From contig JAZBRS010000020.1 in assembly GCA_037176725.1 (NCBI GenBank), forward strand, positions 57,378,001 to 57,442,000: a DNA stretch of 64,000 bases, given 5' to 3'. A model generated the notes under the pieces. That model saw only the letters and a program-made list of their open reading frames with translations. It had not been told where the DNA came from and searched no databases. Origin of the DNA: Posidonia oceanica. Its lineage: Eukaryota > Streptophyta > Magnoliopsida > Alismatales > Posidoniaceae. The position numbers were made by a program, and so were the translations under genes. This document shows, in pieces, positions 31,701-42,538 of this stretch. Position 1 is the first letter of the stretch; each line of letters opens with the position of its first letter.

Positions 31701-31756
31701 GTTATACGCAAGTTCTCTCACTTATAACGTTATACGCTGGTTTTGCAGCGTATAAC
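31701..31756. repeat. Two abutting 28-nt modules in 3' LTR
   Basis: Units 31701-31728 and 31729-31756 correspond to 9311-9366. The second has a fully matched right arm GCGTATAAC here, where the 5' LTR reads GAGTATAAC. Confidence 0.9.
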
Positions 31757-32644
31757 ACTTCTGAAACAGGAAACTCTGCTGACTTGGCATTTGTGTCCTT
31801 CTATGTTCCTCCCTTGCTTCTATAAAAGCAAGGGTACCCCTACTAAGTTCAAGGGCGGAATCTTGAGAGAGAAAAGAAGTGAAGAAACTTTTAGAACTCA
31901 CATACTCTTGAGATTAAAAATCTTAGAGAAGTGAGGTCCTTAAGAATTGAAAGAGAGAAGAGAGTTTTTGAAAGAAGGAGAGTCTTAGAAAAAGCTTGAG
32001 GATCCTCTTGTCGTTGTTGGCTTCATGCCAACACGGTTTGCACCTTGTGCATAGACAGAGGAGACTCTATTTCGTTCAGTTCCCATTTTTTATTTCTGAT
32101 ATTACATGTTTAATTCCGTAGTATAATCAAGCATTTTTATTCAAGTTCATATACTCTTAGCTAGGCATACATCTCTTTTAGTTGCAACCGAGGGGATCAA
32201 ACCCCTCGGGTACATATCTCACTACGTTTTCTTTACTTTCATTTCTACTAACTCTGGATAGATTACTACACATATTGATCCATTTTTATATTGTCTTGTT
32301 TGTTTTGCTTTGCTAACGTTTGTCATACAAGGAGGAAGAAGGAAGAAAGAGCTTACCGAGTACGAGCATCCTTGGGCAATGCTGGCGTTGTCCCAAGGTA
32401 GCTGAACCCGCAACCACACTACATCTCCCCAAAGGCGTCTCGAGGGCCGGTGAAAGCGAACCGAGAGTGGCGATCACACCGATTCCATCACACGTGGAGT
32501 GACAGAGTCGGATACAAAGAAGGGGAACCTCGAGAAAGAGAAGATAGAGCGAGCAAAAGAGGGAGCCAAAAAGAAGCCTTCTTCTTCCCCAAACCTCCCA
32601 TCCTTCATCTTTATCTCCTCGCTCACAAAAACCCCATATCCCCA

Positions 32645-32649
32645 TCGGA
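32645..32649. other. Right target-site duplication of the 23.8-kb element
   Basis: TCGGA is identical to 8840-8844. To the right the sequence continues as TAGATATTTCTTTTCCCCTC, which aligns with 56620-56637 of body 2. Confidence 0.88.
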
Positions 32650-33663
32650 TAGATATTTCTTTTCCCCTCTTGAGTGACTGGAGTTGCATCTAGCCTGCTG
32701 AGGAGGTAGAATCGTTGTTTACACAAGGGATTGGAGTGTGCTGCTGTGCCCGAGGGGTGGGGCTAGGTCCTCCTGATGATGTTTCTCGTGCATTTGGTAA
32801 TGTTGTGCTTGCAATCGGAGGTTGAGGCAGCTTTGATGCTTGCCCGAGTCACTCCTCTCATGGGCATCTTCTTTCTTCGACTTCTGTCTTCATTTTTCCT
32901 TTCTGCCCAGTATGCATATCATGCCATTTCTTTTCTTTTTGCTCGCATGCTTTCAATTCTTTTGGATATGCATTTTCTTCACCCTCTTGGGGTAGCGGTC
33001 CCTGATGAGGCGTTAAGAGTTCGACTAGTCGACGTTACATCCTTAGCCTCTGCTGTGCGTACAGGCAGCCTCTGGCTATGCTCTACCATGCCTTGGTCCT
33101 CTCCATGTCTGATGGACTCTCTTGATTGGATTGACCTCGCTTTTGGAGTTTCACACTCAGCGAGATTCTCTATTCTGCTCTAGGTCTCACTCTAGGGCCA
33201 CATGCAATGAGATGACATGACTCGGGAGAGTACTGCCTGAAACGTTGATGCTTGGCATCCTCTTGGCACTACTGCTTGTTCATCCAAAGCTGGGTTTTTG
33301 GATTATACAAATTTTTATGGATTTTTGCATTTTTAGAAAAGGAACAAGCATATTTTTGGGACTTTTCATGAGTTTTGTATTTTTTATGTTTTTGGTTTTT
33401 AAGAAAAACTTAAAATCAAAAACAGCGGAGAAGAGAAGCATGTTCTTGTTGTTTTTGCATATTTGATTTTTTTGTGTTTTGTATTTTCCAAGATGCAAGG
33501 AAATGAGATGCGCCTGCAGGAAATGAAAATGCATGTTTTTGTAGTTATGATGGATTTTATAATTTTTATGGTTTTTTGATAATGCGAGGAAACGCAAAAC
33601 AAAACGAGATGAAAAACAAAACAAGGCGGGAAAGAAAAGGATAGGGTAAGAGGAACTTACCTG
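32650..33663 (-). mobile_element. Body 1, segment between gag and the 23.8-kb insertion
   Basis: Colinear with 56620-57645 of body 2 (TTTCCCCTCTTGAGTGAC, GCTTGCCCGAGTCACTCCTC, CCTTCTTTTGGATATGCAT-like blocks, then T/A-rich DNA at 33280-33620). No coding domain is visible. The segment lies 3' of gag on the minus strand. A GTAAGT donor-like site sits at its boundary with gag. Confidence 0.7.
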
Positions 33664-34571
33664 TCAGCAACCTCCGGATGGAGGTACTAGGTCCGCTCCT
33701 ACGTTACTGGTGCTGTCGGCGAGGTCTGTTGGCATGACCGACGATGCTGTAGGGTCCGCTGATGGCAATGCCGGGAGCACTAGGGCTGCTAGAGCTGCTG
33801 ATGGCAATGCTAGGAGCGCTGGAGCTGCAAGGGTTGAAGGAGATATGGACCTGGATGGTGCTGCGAACGGGTTTGTTGGTAATGCTGCCGCTGCATCTTC
33901 GAGCGTCCCCCGGGCGAGTTGGGAAAGGTGAGAATAGGAGATTGCACCGATGGGATCGGAAGGATCCACCAGGAAGGAGCTAGACTCAGAAAGGACCGGG
34001 GTGAGGGAGAAGACCCCTGAGGTTCCGACATCTTCAGAGCCTACAGGCTCGGATGAGGAAGGGTCGGCTACACTAGGGTGTGCTTTTGCGAGCACAGGTG
34101 CATGTGTGGGTGTCGGTGTAGGTGCTACCTCCTGTGCGACAACGCTGATGATCTTTCGGTCGATCAGGCACTGAATGGCATCCCGTAAAGTGAGGCAGCT
34201 ATCCGTCGAGTGCATCATGGCTCGATGGAAACTGCAGTACTGATTTGTATCGTGCCACCGCGAAGGGGGATTCGGTGACAGACGAACAGCCGGGAGTCTC
34301 AGGAGTGACTCAACCTACGGGAAGATGACACTCAGTGGCTCAGCCAGAGGAGTGTAATCGCATTCGGCACGACGAGGTCGTCTTTGCCCCAGTTGGAGTC
34401 CTTGCCGAGCTGGTGTGACGTGATGCACTGGCTCGACGGTGGCAGTGTGTGCAAGACTATGTGCATAATCTAACGGAGTAGAGTCTAGCTGACTCGCTGC
34501 ATTGGCAGGCTCTACTGGATATTTGACGCACACAACGGCGTGCTGCTTGGAGTAGCTAGTGGCGGAGTCAT
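33664..34571 (-). pseudogene. gag: Gag fragment of body 1
   Basis: The minus-strand frame starts directly after the LTR end (about 34571) and reads EPVHHVTPARQGLQLGQRR and DYTPLAEPLSVIFP, then a stop near 34316. It continues RWHDTNQYCSFHRAMMHSTD with SCLTLRDAIQCLIDRKII and a Ser/Pro/Ala-rich tail ending TGA 33664. The CX2H...C.L.xxIQ.LID block is the Tat gag knuckle region, and the preceding YTPLxEPLSxxF block also fits Tat gag. Compared with body 2, the N-terminal half of gag, the leader and a clear primer site are missing. This suggests a deletion that joined the LTR to mid-gag. Confidence 0.75.
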
Positions 34572-36539
34572 TGTTGAATGGTAACAATCTGACAAATCGA
34601 CACGTCCATGCGCGCTGCCAGAGCTCACGTGCATCGATCGATGAGAGGCCACTGATAGCAAATGGATCCAAGGAATGAAATTTGACTTGAAAACACCAGA
34701 AAAGGGTGGAAATACAAAGATAAAGCAAATTCAGAGTCGCCACCTAGTCTATTAAATCAGAAGACGAGAAAAACCGAGGAAAGGCATGAAAACATGCGAA
34801 GGGTGCAATGCTATGCAGAAATAAATGACTCGTGCCTAGGATAAGGGCATAATGCTCATTATGGGCCAAGAGAAAGGGTAAGGACTCCTGTTACACACGG
34901 GAAAGGTGTTAGGCACCCCCGATACACCCGGAATCGGTCTTTCTAGGCTTCTCGCTCGCATATGCAGGAATGTCGGCAAATGCTTGCCTTTACTGTACGC
35001 CCGAGGGTCGAGAGATGCTATGCCATGCTATAAATGCTTAATTACATGCTCAAATGTATGCTCAAGATGCCATGATGTGTGATGGAAATTAAACGTGCAA
35101 TCTATATGCTCAGCAACACTGCCAGTGTTCTGAACCGGGTGTGCCCTAGTTCATAAGAACTCTAGACAGTAAGTATCACTGCCCTAGATGCAATGCGGGC
35201 GAGAAACAAAACGTTGGAGGAAAACCATGCAATGCAAGGATGCGGCATGCAAAGGGAAACAAAACAGAAGCAGAAAACCATACAATGCAAGAATGTGGCA
35301 AGCAAAGGGAAACGAGGCAGAGACGATAAAGCCTAATCTACATGCTCAAGAAGACAGATCGAGAAAACAAAGTATGTAATGAAAGTTATAAAGCAATGAA
35401 TGATATGCAGTGACTCAAATGGGCGTAACTTGATGATCTAATGCTTGATATGAATAAACTTAGGTTGGAATGAAAGATCATTCAACCAGGAAGATCTAGA
35501 TGATTAGATCATGAAGATCCAATGCTCTGATCAAAAGTTATTCAGAGATCAAGCCAGATAGATCAAGACCAAATGAAACCCATTGATGCAATGGAAATCA
35601 AACTAGGTTTAAGGCTCTAAATGCAATATGCGCATGTATGCATGCAATGCAATAAGGTTCTACATGCAATAAAACCAATGATGCTGAGACAAGTGCAAGG
35701 GACAACATGTAGTGTCATGAAAGTGCAATGCATGCAACAGTTCAAATATTGGACTACATGCAATAAAAGTAAACTGTTGGACCTAATTGCAATGTCATGA
35801 AAAGGATGCAATGCAATATAGTTAAAGTGCGATAAAAATTAATAATGCAATTGTAGTAATCCCGGTGTTCAGATCGTCCATGCACACTGCCAGAAGCTCG
35901 CGTGCATCGATCGGAATCAGGCTCACTATATGCGACTATGTCCGAGGAGGAAGGCTCAACTCGAAAACACTTAAAACAGGGGAGAAAAGATAAGAAAAGA
36001 AGAAGATAAGACAATTTAGAGTCGCCACCATGTCTATTATCGGGAGACAAGGAAAACCGGGGGAAATGCATGAGTTAACACGTAAAACCAAGCAAAAGAT
36101 GCAATGCAAAAGAAAACAAATGCAAATGAGATGACTCATGCCTAGGATAAGGGCAATATGGTCATTGCGGGCCAAAAGACTAGGCAAGGACTCCTGTCAC
36201 GTGCAGGGAAGGTATTAGGCACCCCCGACACGCCCAAGAATCAGTCTTTCTAGGCTTACGCTCGCATACGCAGGGAAATGCAGGTTTGAATGCCTAAATG
36301 CCAATGAATGTCTGAATGAATGCTCATAGGTGTGCTCTAAGTGGTAGAATGCAATGCAAGGAAGTAAACGTGCAATCTAAGTGCTTAGCAACGCTGTCTG
36401 TGTTCCGAACCGGGCGAAACCTGGCTCGTGAGAACTCCAGGCAGTAAGCATCACTACCTTATATGCAAATGCAGACAAAAAAGCAAAACGGCGATAAAAC
36501 CAAGCAATGCAGGCGACATGCAAGAGAAAACGGCGTAAA

Positions 36540-36900
36540 ACACATGAAACAATGCGAGAAACGAGAGCGGCACACAAAACGGTGCAAGAAAACGAGATCG
36601 GCACGCAAAACGACGCAAAAGACAGAGCGGCATGTAAAACGGTGCGAAAAAGCAAAGCTAGCATGCAAAACGGCGCAAGAAACAAGAGCAGCACGCAAAA
36701 CGGTGCAAGAAAACAAGGCGGCATGCGAAACGGTGCAAGAAACAAAGCAGCACGCGAAATGGTGCAAGAAAACAAGAATGGCACGTAAAACGGTGCGAGA
36801 AGGCAAGTGGGCACGCAAAATGGTACCAAAGACGAAGCGGGCACGCAAAATGGTGCCAAAAGCAAAGCGGGCACGCAAAACGGTGCCAAAACAAGCGAGA
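36540..36900. repeat. Tandem repeat of about 30 bp within solo LTR
   Basis: About a dozen diverged units carry GGCACGCAAAACGGTGCAAG followed by AAACAAG. Open frames on both strands reflect the repeat. Confidence 0.75.
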
Positions 36901-39018
36901 TAAAACATCGATAAAGCCATGCAGATGCAGATGCAAAGAAAAAGGGCAGGAGAAGCAAAGGGGAAGTAAACAGCGCAAGTGTGAGAACGAGCGTTGTTTA
37001 AAGACCGCGCAAAGTAGGTGTGAAGACCTACAAAGGGGAATGGAAGCAAGTGGAAGGATTACCACTGTTTTGTGACTGTTTCCCACCAAAATGTCCCACG
37101 ATGTGTCTCGCACGCTGCCAAAAGCTCGCGATGTGATCGGATCGTGGAAAAGGGGGAAGAAAGTCGCAATTAGTGGTGAATCCAAGGGAAACGCAACACA
37201 AAGCACTGCGAGTACGCGAAAAGAGGAAGCAAAGTTGATAAATAAGAAGAGGGAGTCCTACTCTACATGCTCGAGGAAACAGAAAGCAAAAACGATGCAT
37301 GCAATGCAAATAGTGTGCAAATGAATGCTGTGCAAGGGTTTAGGAGGACTTACCTTGGAAATCTGAAGCTTGATCTGGAAACTGCTTGGTCCATGCTGAA
37401 GAGCGCTCCGCCGGGGTCGTCCAGGTAGCTTGGTTGAGAAGATCTAACAGCCGGATCTGAAGATATCCCAACTTCAAGGTAGAGGGGCCAGAATAGGGGA
37501 GAAGAATGGATCTAGGTGTACAAGAGGTCCTAGGGGTGTGCACAACAGGTCTTCCCATGTAAATGGGAGCTAAGAATGCTTAAGTATGTGCAAGGAATGC
37601 CAAATGTAAGAATGCATGAGTGCAATGCATGCAGAATGCAAGCAAAGACCTAGGGATGATTTTTCGGAAAACTTGGAAACTTATATGTAATTTTTGAAAA
37701 AGTGGGGGGCTAAATGCAAAGATTTGGAAATGTTAGGGGGCTTTCGTGCAAGGTTTTTGAAAACTGGAGGGTCTAAGTGCAATTTTGCAAAATATAGGGT
37801 TCAAAATGCAATTTTACAAAGTAAACATGCATTAGGACAAGTTTTGAAATCATATGGGGGATTAACATGCAATTTTGAAATATACATGGTCTAAAATGCA
37901 ATTTTGTAAGCACAACAGTGGTCTTAATGGTTTGGGAATGCAAACAGAGGACCTATATGCAATTTTTAAATATGCAGGGTCTAAAATGCAATTTTATAAG
38001 CAAAACAGTGGTCTTAAGGGTCTGGGAATGTAAACAGAGGACCTATATGCAATTTTTAAATATGCAAGGTCTAAAATGCAATTTTATAAGCAAAATATGC
38101 ATTTAAATGTATGCTGTGCATTAATGAAGGACCTATATGCAAAAATCAGAAAGTATAGGGGAAATAATGCAATGCAGTAAGAAAAATTGAAAAATAAATG
38201 CATAAGTTAACAGAACAGAGGACTAAAGTGCAAATGGGGAAAACAACAGGGTTTAAAAATGCAATTTACTAAGGTAAAATATAAGCATTAAATCAGATTA
38301 TTGATTGAAGGACTAACGTGCAATAATGGAAAATCGGAGGGCCTGAACTAAAATAATCACTGAAGGAAAACATAGCAGAGGGACTAACATGTAATTAATT
38401 AATTTTTTAGATTCTTCATGCAATTTCATATGATTTAAATTCAGAATTAAATGAGTTTTAAACAGAGGTAGGACCAGAATGTAATAAAGTAAAAACAGGG
38501 ACTGGAAATGCAATTTAGTGGTAAATTAGCTAACTAACAGGAAATAAAGCTACAGTGATCCACAGAACGACGACCACTGTAGCACAGCACTACCAGTGGC
38601 CGTCGCGAGCGGAGGAGGGGTGCTGGGGGCATGCCGATCGGCTGGGGAGCTTCATCGGAGCTTGATGGAGTCCAGAGCGGCGTCGGGGAGCTGTGACAGT
38701 GCCCGGAGATGGCCGGAGAAGACGACGGAGCGCTGTGAACCAGAGGAGAGTGGGACCGACGGACGACGCGACGCCGTGGCATTCTGGAGCCACCGAAGAG
38801 TTGCTGCTGTCCATGCGGACCTTGGGGGATCGACAGAGCGTCGTTCTACTCACAGGCGTGGCGGGACAGACACTGGGGCTCGCCGAAGAAGACGATGGAG
38901 TGGCAGCGACGACTCGGAGCAGGAGGGGGTAAAACCTAAAGCTAATGGGCGGAAAAGCACACCGAGAAGGAAACTAAGCTAGGGAGAGAGGGAGGTACCT
39001 CTTTCGCTGGCCGAAACG

Positions 39019-39041
39019 CCCCCCCCCCCCCGCCCCCCCGA
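39019..39041. repeat. Long C homopolymer
   Basis: About 13 C, one G, then 7 C on the plus strand. The complementary G-run could form a quadruplex. Confidence 0.9.
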
Positions 39042-41754
39042 CGTCAGTGCTTTCAGCGCATGCCGGCGAGGTTGGACCAGGTGCTGCGGAGCTCATCGTC
39101 GGCTCGAGATTGCTGGGATCGACTCAGTGGTGCACTCCGGTGCTTCTTGGATGCTCGGAGCGAAGCTTCGGCGATCGGCGCGAGATTCGGCTCCAGTGGG
39201 TGCTCCGTAGGTCGCCTGGGGTGGGTACGGGTGTCTGCTACTCTTCGGAGCAATTGGAGGGTACCGGCGACTTGCTGGTTGGTCGGTGAGTGTGTCTGGA
39301 TGCTGCGAATGGCCAAGAAGAAGCTGGAGAGGTAGTTCGGTTGCTGGGCTGATTTTTGGTGGAAATGGCCGCAGGTGTTTGCTGTGAAGTTCTCCGGCTG
39401 TGGGGAGAATGGAGGCTAGTGGTTTAGGGGGTTGGAAGGTAGTATGGTGGCGAGCTCCTAGGTGGAATTTGGAGGGATTCGATGAGCTAAGGGGACGGGA
39501 ATCTTGGGAAGATGGACGTTGGGTTCTGGCTTGGTTTGGGGTGAACTGGGGGATGAATTTGGGGTGGTTTTGGGTGCTGAATGGATGGCCGGAAAGGTGG
39601 TTGTTTGGGTGAGATTAGGGATGAAATTGCTGGGATTCTACTGGGAGTTAGGGGCTCTGTGTGGACGAAAAGGAAGAGGGGGAAGAAGGCCCTTCTGCAG
39701 CAGAAGAAACTGGGGATTTGGGTGGCTTCTAAGTTCTGAATTCTCTCACTCTCTCTGGGATGACGAAAAGGCATTGAAGGAGGAGGAAGCTGTGGGTTTT
39801 AACGGGAGTTGGAGGAGTGAAGCGCGGTGGATTTCAAATCTCCACCGGCGGGAGCACTGGAGCTGATGGAGAGGCGGCCGACGAGGAGACGGACAGTAAA
39901 TGCCCCCCGGAAGAGCCGCTGAGAGACGAGAGAGAAGAGGAGTGAGCTGTAGGTGAGGTGACTGAGAGGGAGAAGTTTGAATTCAAAGAAGAGGAGGGAG
40001 ATGGCCGCGGGAGAGGGAGAAGAACTTGAGGAAGAAGAAGAAGAAGGAGAAGGAAGGAGGAAGAGGAGGCGAACGGGCCGGGCTGCACGCGGAAAAAAGA
40101 AAAAAAAGAAAGGAAGAAGGAAGGGAAGGAAAGGAACGGGCCGGACTGGGCCTAGGAAAAGAAAAATAGAAAGAAAAGAAGAAAGGAAGGAAGGGAAAGA
40201 GGAAGGGAAAGAAGGAAAATAAATTAGATAAAAATAAAATAAAAATAGAAAAGGTTTTTAGAATGAGTGTGTTTTAAGTTAAGACTTTGATTAAGTTTTT
40301 TAATGATTGTTTTTTATTAGTTAATTAGGTTTAAAGAGATTTAGTTTTGATTAGGGTTTTTAGGGTTTTCTTTGTTTTGATTTGTTTTCGATTTTGTTTA
40401 AATGTTTGTTAAGTCTTTTAAGTTGTTTTTTAATTATGTTTTTCTTGTTAAGTACTTGGGATGTTAATTAGGATTTTTTAAAGTTTTTTTTTAGATTAAT
40501 TAGGGTGAGTTTTAGATTTTTGATTTTAATCTTTTTAGGGTTTTGTTTAAGTTTCCTTTTAGATTTGATTTTGTTTGTTAATTTCTTTTAATATTTTTTA
40601 GTTAAGCTTTCTTGTTAAGTTTTGATTAGGTGTTTTTGGATTTTTGATTGTTTGTTTTTATTTTTTGATCAAGTTTTCGAATTGTTTCTTTTAGAATTGT
40701 TAAGTTTAAGTTTTTCTTTCTTAATTACTAGCCCTTGCATTTCTTAAGTGTTTTCTTTCATTTAGGATTTGTTTTCTTGGTTGTTTTTAATAGGATTTTT
40801 ACTTTTATTTGTTTTGATCACATTTTGGTTTTTTCCTTGATTTTACAGCATTTTCTTTTTGTTTGTTTTGCATTTTTAGCTTGCATTCATGGTTTTCCAT
40901 TTTGGCTAGATTTAGTTAGGTTTTAGTTTTTAATTGTTTGTTTAAGTTTTTTAATTATTTTTCTAAGGGTTTTGGTTTGTTTTCCTCTTGTTTTAGAGTT
41001 TTAGAGGTTTTTAAGGATTTTTTTAGGGATTTAGTAGAGAAAGGAAAAGAAAAGGAAAAGAAGAAGAAAAGGGAGAAATGGAGGAGTAAGGAGGAAAAAG
41101 AGGAGTTGAAAGAAAATAATTTTTTGAAAGTCAAAAAAAAAGCTAAAAATAAGATAAAAATAAAAATAAGATTGAGAGGAGATAGATGCACAAGGGGGCC
41201 TACAGCCAAGCAAGAAGAAGGGAGAGAAGGGGGTGAAAAGAGGGAGGATAATCAGGAGAGAGAGGGGAGAGAGAAAAGAATAATCCAGTAGAGAGAAAAG
41301 GATAATTTGGGTAAATGGAGGGGTTAGAAGTTTTGGAAAGAGCTGAAATTTGGGAAGTGTGTAGCCTAAGGTCTCTAGTGTTGGACCTAGGGTTTGGGTT
41401 TGGTTTTGGGAAAGTTTTGGAAGGGTTTGGAGGTATAGAAAAAAGGTGGTTTTACCTAGGTTTTCTAGGATTTTTGGGAGTGGTTTTGGTTTGAAAATTT
41501 CTAAGTGCTTGGGTAGGTTTGCTAAGTAGGGAATGGTGGGTTTTCCTATGGTTTTTGGATAGGTTTTGGGCTAGGGAAAGGGGTGTAATCTTAGGTCAAG
41601 TTTAGGCTTGTTTTGAAGGGTAGGATGAAAAGGAATGTGTAGTTTTGACCTAGGTTTGGATCTAGAAGTCACCAAGAGATTCCAATTGATTAAGCCTGTC
41701 AAAATGGGGTGTCAACAGCAATATAGTAAACAAATAGGGGCAAAATGCAACATC

Positions 41755-42240
41755 AGTTAAAAGAATGCATGCAACAGTTTAAATATTGAACTTACATGCA
41801 ATAAAAATAAACTACTGGACCTAACTGCAATATTGGAAAAAATGCCATGCATGCAACTATTGGACTTACATGCAATATGGGAAACAGGCTGGAATTGTAT
41901 GCAATGCAGAAAAATATGAATGCATGCAACATTTTAAAATTTGGACTTACATGCAATTAAAACAAACTGTTGGATTTAATTGCAATGTAGAATAAATATG
42001 AATGCATGCAAAAGTTTAAAATTAGGACTTACATGCAATAAAAATAAACTGTTGGATGTAATTGCAATACAGAATAAATATGAATGCATGCAACAGTTTA
42101 AAATTTGGACTAACATGCAATAAAAGTAAACTGTTGGATTTAATAGCAAATGCAGAAAAATATGAATGCATGCAACAGTTTAAAATTAGGACTTACATGC
42201 AATAAAAATAAACTGTTGGATTTAATTTCAATGCAATATG
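41755..42240. repeat. 82-bp tandem repeat in middle LTR
   Basis: The phrase AATGCATGCAAC starts at 41919, 42001 (variant), 42083 and 42165, an exact 82-bp period. Units share GGACTTACATGCAATAAAA and AACTGTTGGATTTAATTGC. The same array is present in the right LTR (62935-63425). Confidence 0.88.
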
Positions 42241-42538
42241 GTTCTTAAATGAAATTAAATGAAAATTGAATGCATGCTAGACCTACATGCAAATTAACTA
42301 AATTGCAAGGTTTAAATGCAATATGGTTTAAAAATAAAAAATTTAAATAACCACAACGAACTTCAATGCCCAATCTAGCTATGCAAACGAAATCAAAACA
42401 AAGAACTACTGACATGGCAAGCTAGAGTATATATCCAGGTACAAATCCATGCAATTAGATTCCTAGATGGGTGCATGGGAAGGTGCGAAATCTAGGCTTG
42501 AAACTCGGCCTGGACTACCTGATACGCATGTGGAATAT

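Larger units (their letters stand above)
8845..32644 (+). mobile_element. Complete 23.8-kb Tat-lineage LTR retrotransposon
   Basis: The element has two 1.41-kb LTRs with TG...CA ends, a 5-bp target duplication (TCGGA) and a polypurine tract at 31220-31234. Its polyprotein region at 11787-19187 carries Tat hallmarks: a CX2HX4HX4C gag knuckle, retropepsin, RT with FVDD, two RNase H domains and integrase without a chromodomain. The order gag-PR-RT-RH-aRH-INT followed by a very long 3' region fits the Ogre/Tat group, whose members reach about 25 kb. About 6 kb of antisense gene-like DNA (20925-26757) and about 4 kb of tandem repeats (27070-31060) lie between integrase and the 3' LTR. By hand I count about 11 differences in the first 300 LTR bases and fewer after that, so insertion is not recent. 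All reading frames are broken. Confidence 0.9.
31235..32644 (+). mobile_element. 3' LTR of the 23.8-kb element
   Basis: It starts TGTAGATACCCC and ends CATATCCCCA, colinear with the 5' LTR. The five 28-nt modules (31444-31527 and 31701-31756) and the TATA-containing inverted repeat (31811-31834) are all conserved. Differences from the 5' LTR are mostly transitions. Confidence 0.92.
35852..41717 (-). mobile_element. Solo Tat-type LTR, 5.87 kb, TSD GCAAT
   Basis: It is flanked by GCAAT at 35847-35851 and 41718-41722. It starts TG and ends CA, and on the minus strand opens TGTTGACACCCCATTTTGAC. The empty site is visible at about 62884-62895 (AATGATGCAATATAGTAAAC). Internal landmarks on the minus strand are purine tracts (41036-41290, 40020-40230), a T/G-rich stretch (40240-40930), a GC-rich island (38580-39970), AT-rich TGCAAT DNA (37560-38560), a repeat of about 30 bp (36540-36900) and an internal TGGCGACTC at 36018-36027. 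No internal coding region exists, so it is a solo LTR left by LTR-LTR recombination. LTRs over 5 kb are known for Ogre-type elements. Confidence 0.85.

Noticed and set aside
4294..31756. CRISPR-like reading of the 28-29-nt repeated units
   Set aside because: The constant parts are inverted arms at both ends of each unit and the variable part is the centre, so there is no direct repeat with unique spacers. The surroundings are plant retroelements and no cas-like gene exists.
32776..33183. Plus-strand open frame of 135 codons in body 1
   Set aside because: The matching region of body 2 (56687-57195) does not keep the frame, composition is hydrophobic and irregular, and gag in this element is on the minus strand.
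36018..36030. Primer-binding site at the internal TGGCGACTC of the solo LTR (also 3603, 34735)
   Set aside because: The insertion continues about 170 bp past it to the CA terminus and TSD, so this copy is inside the LTR. The true primer site at 61611 lies after the LTR end.
36377..37210. Open frames of 140-196 codons on both strands
   Set aside because: They lie across the repeat of about 30 bp in a solo LTR, with periodic peptide and no recognised domain.
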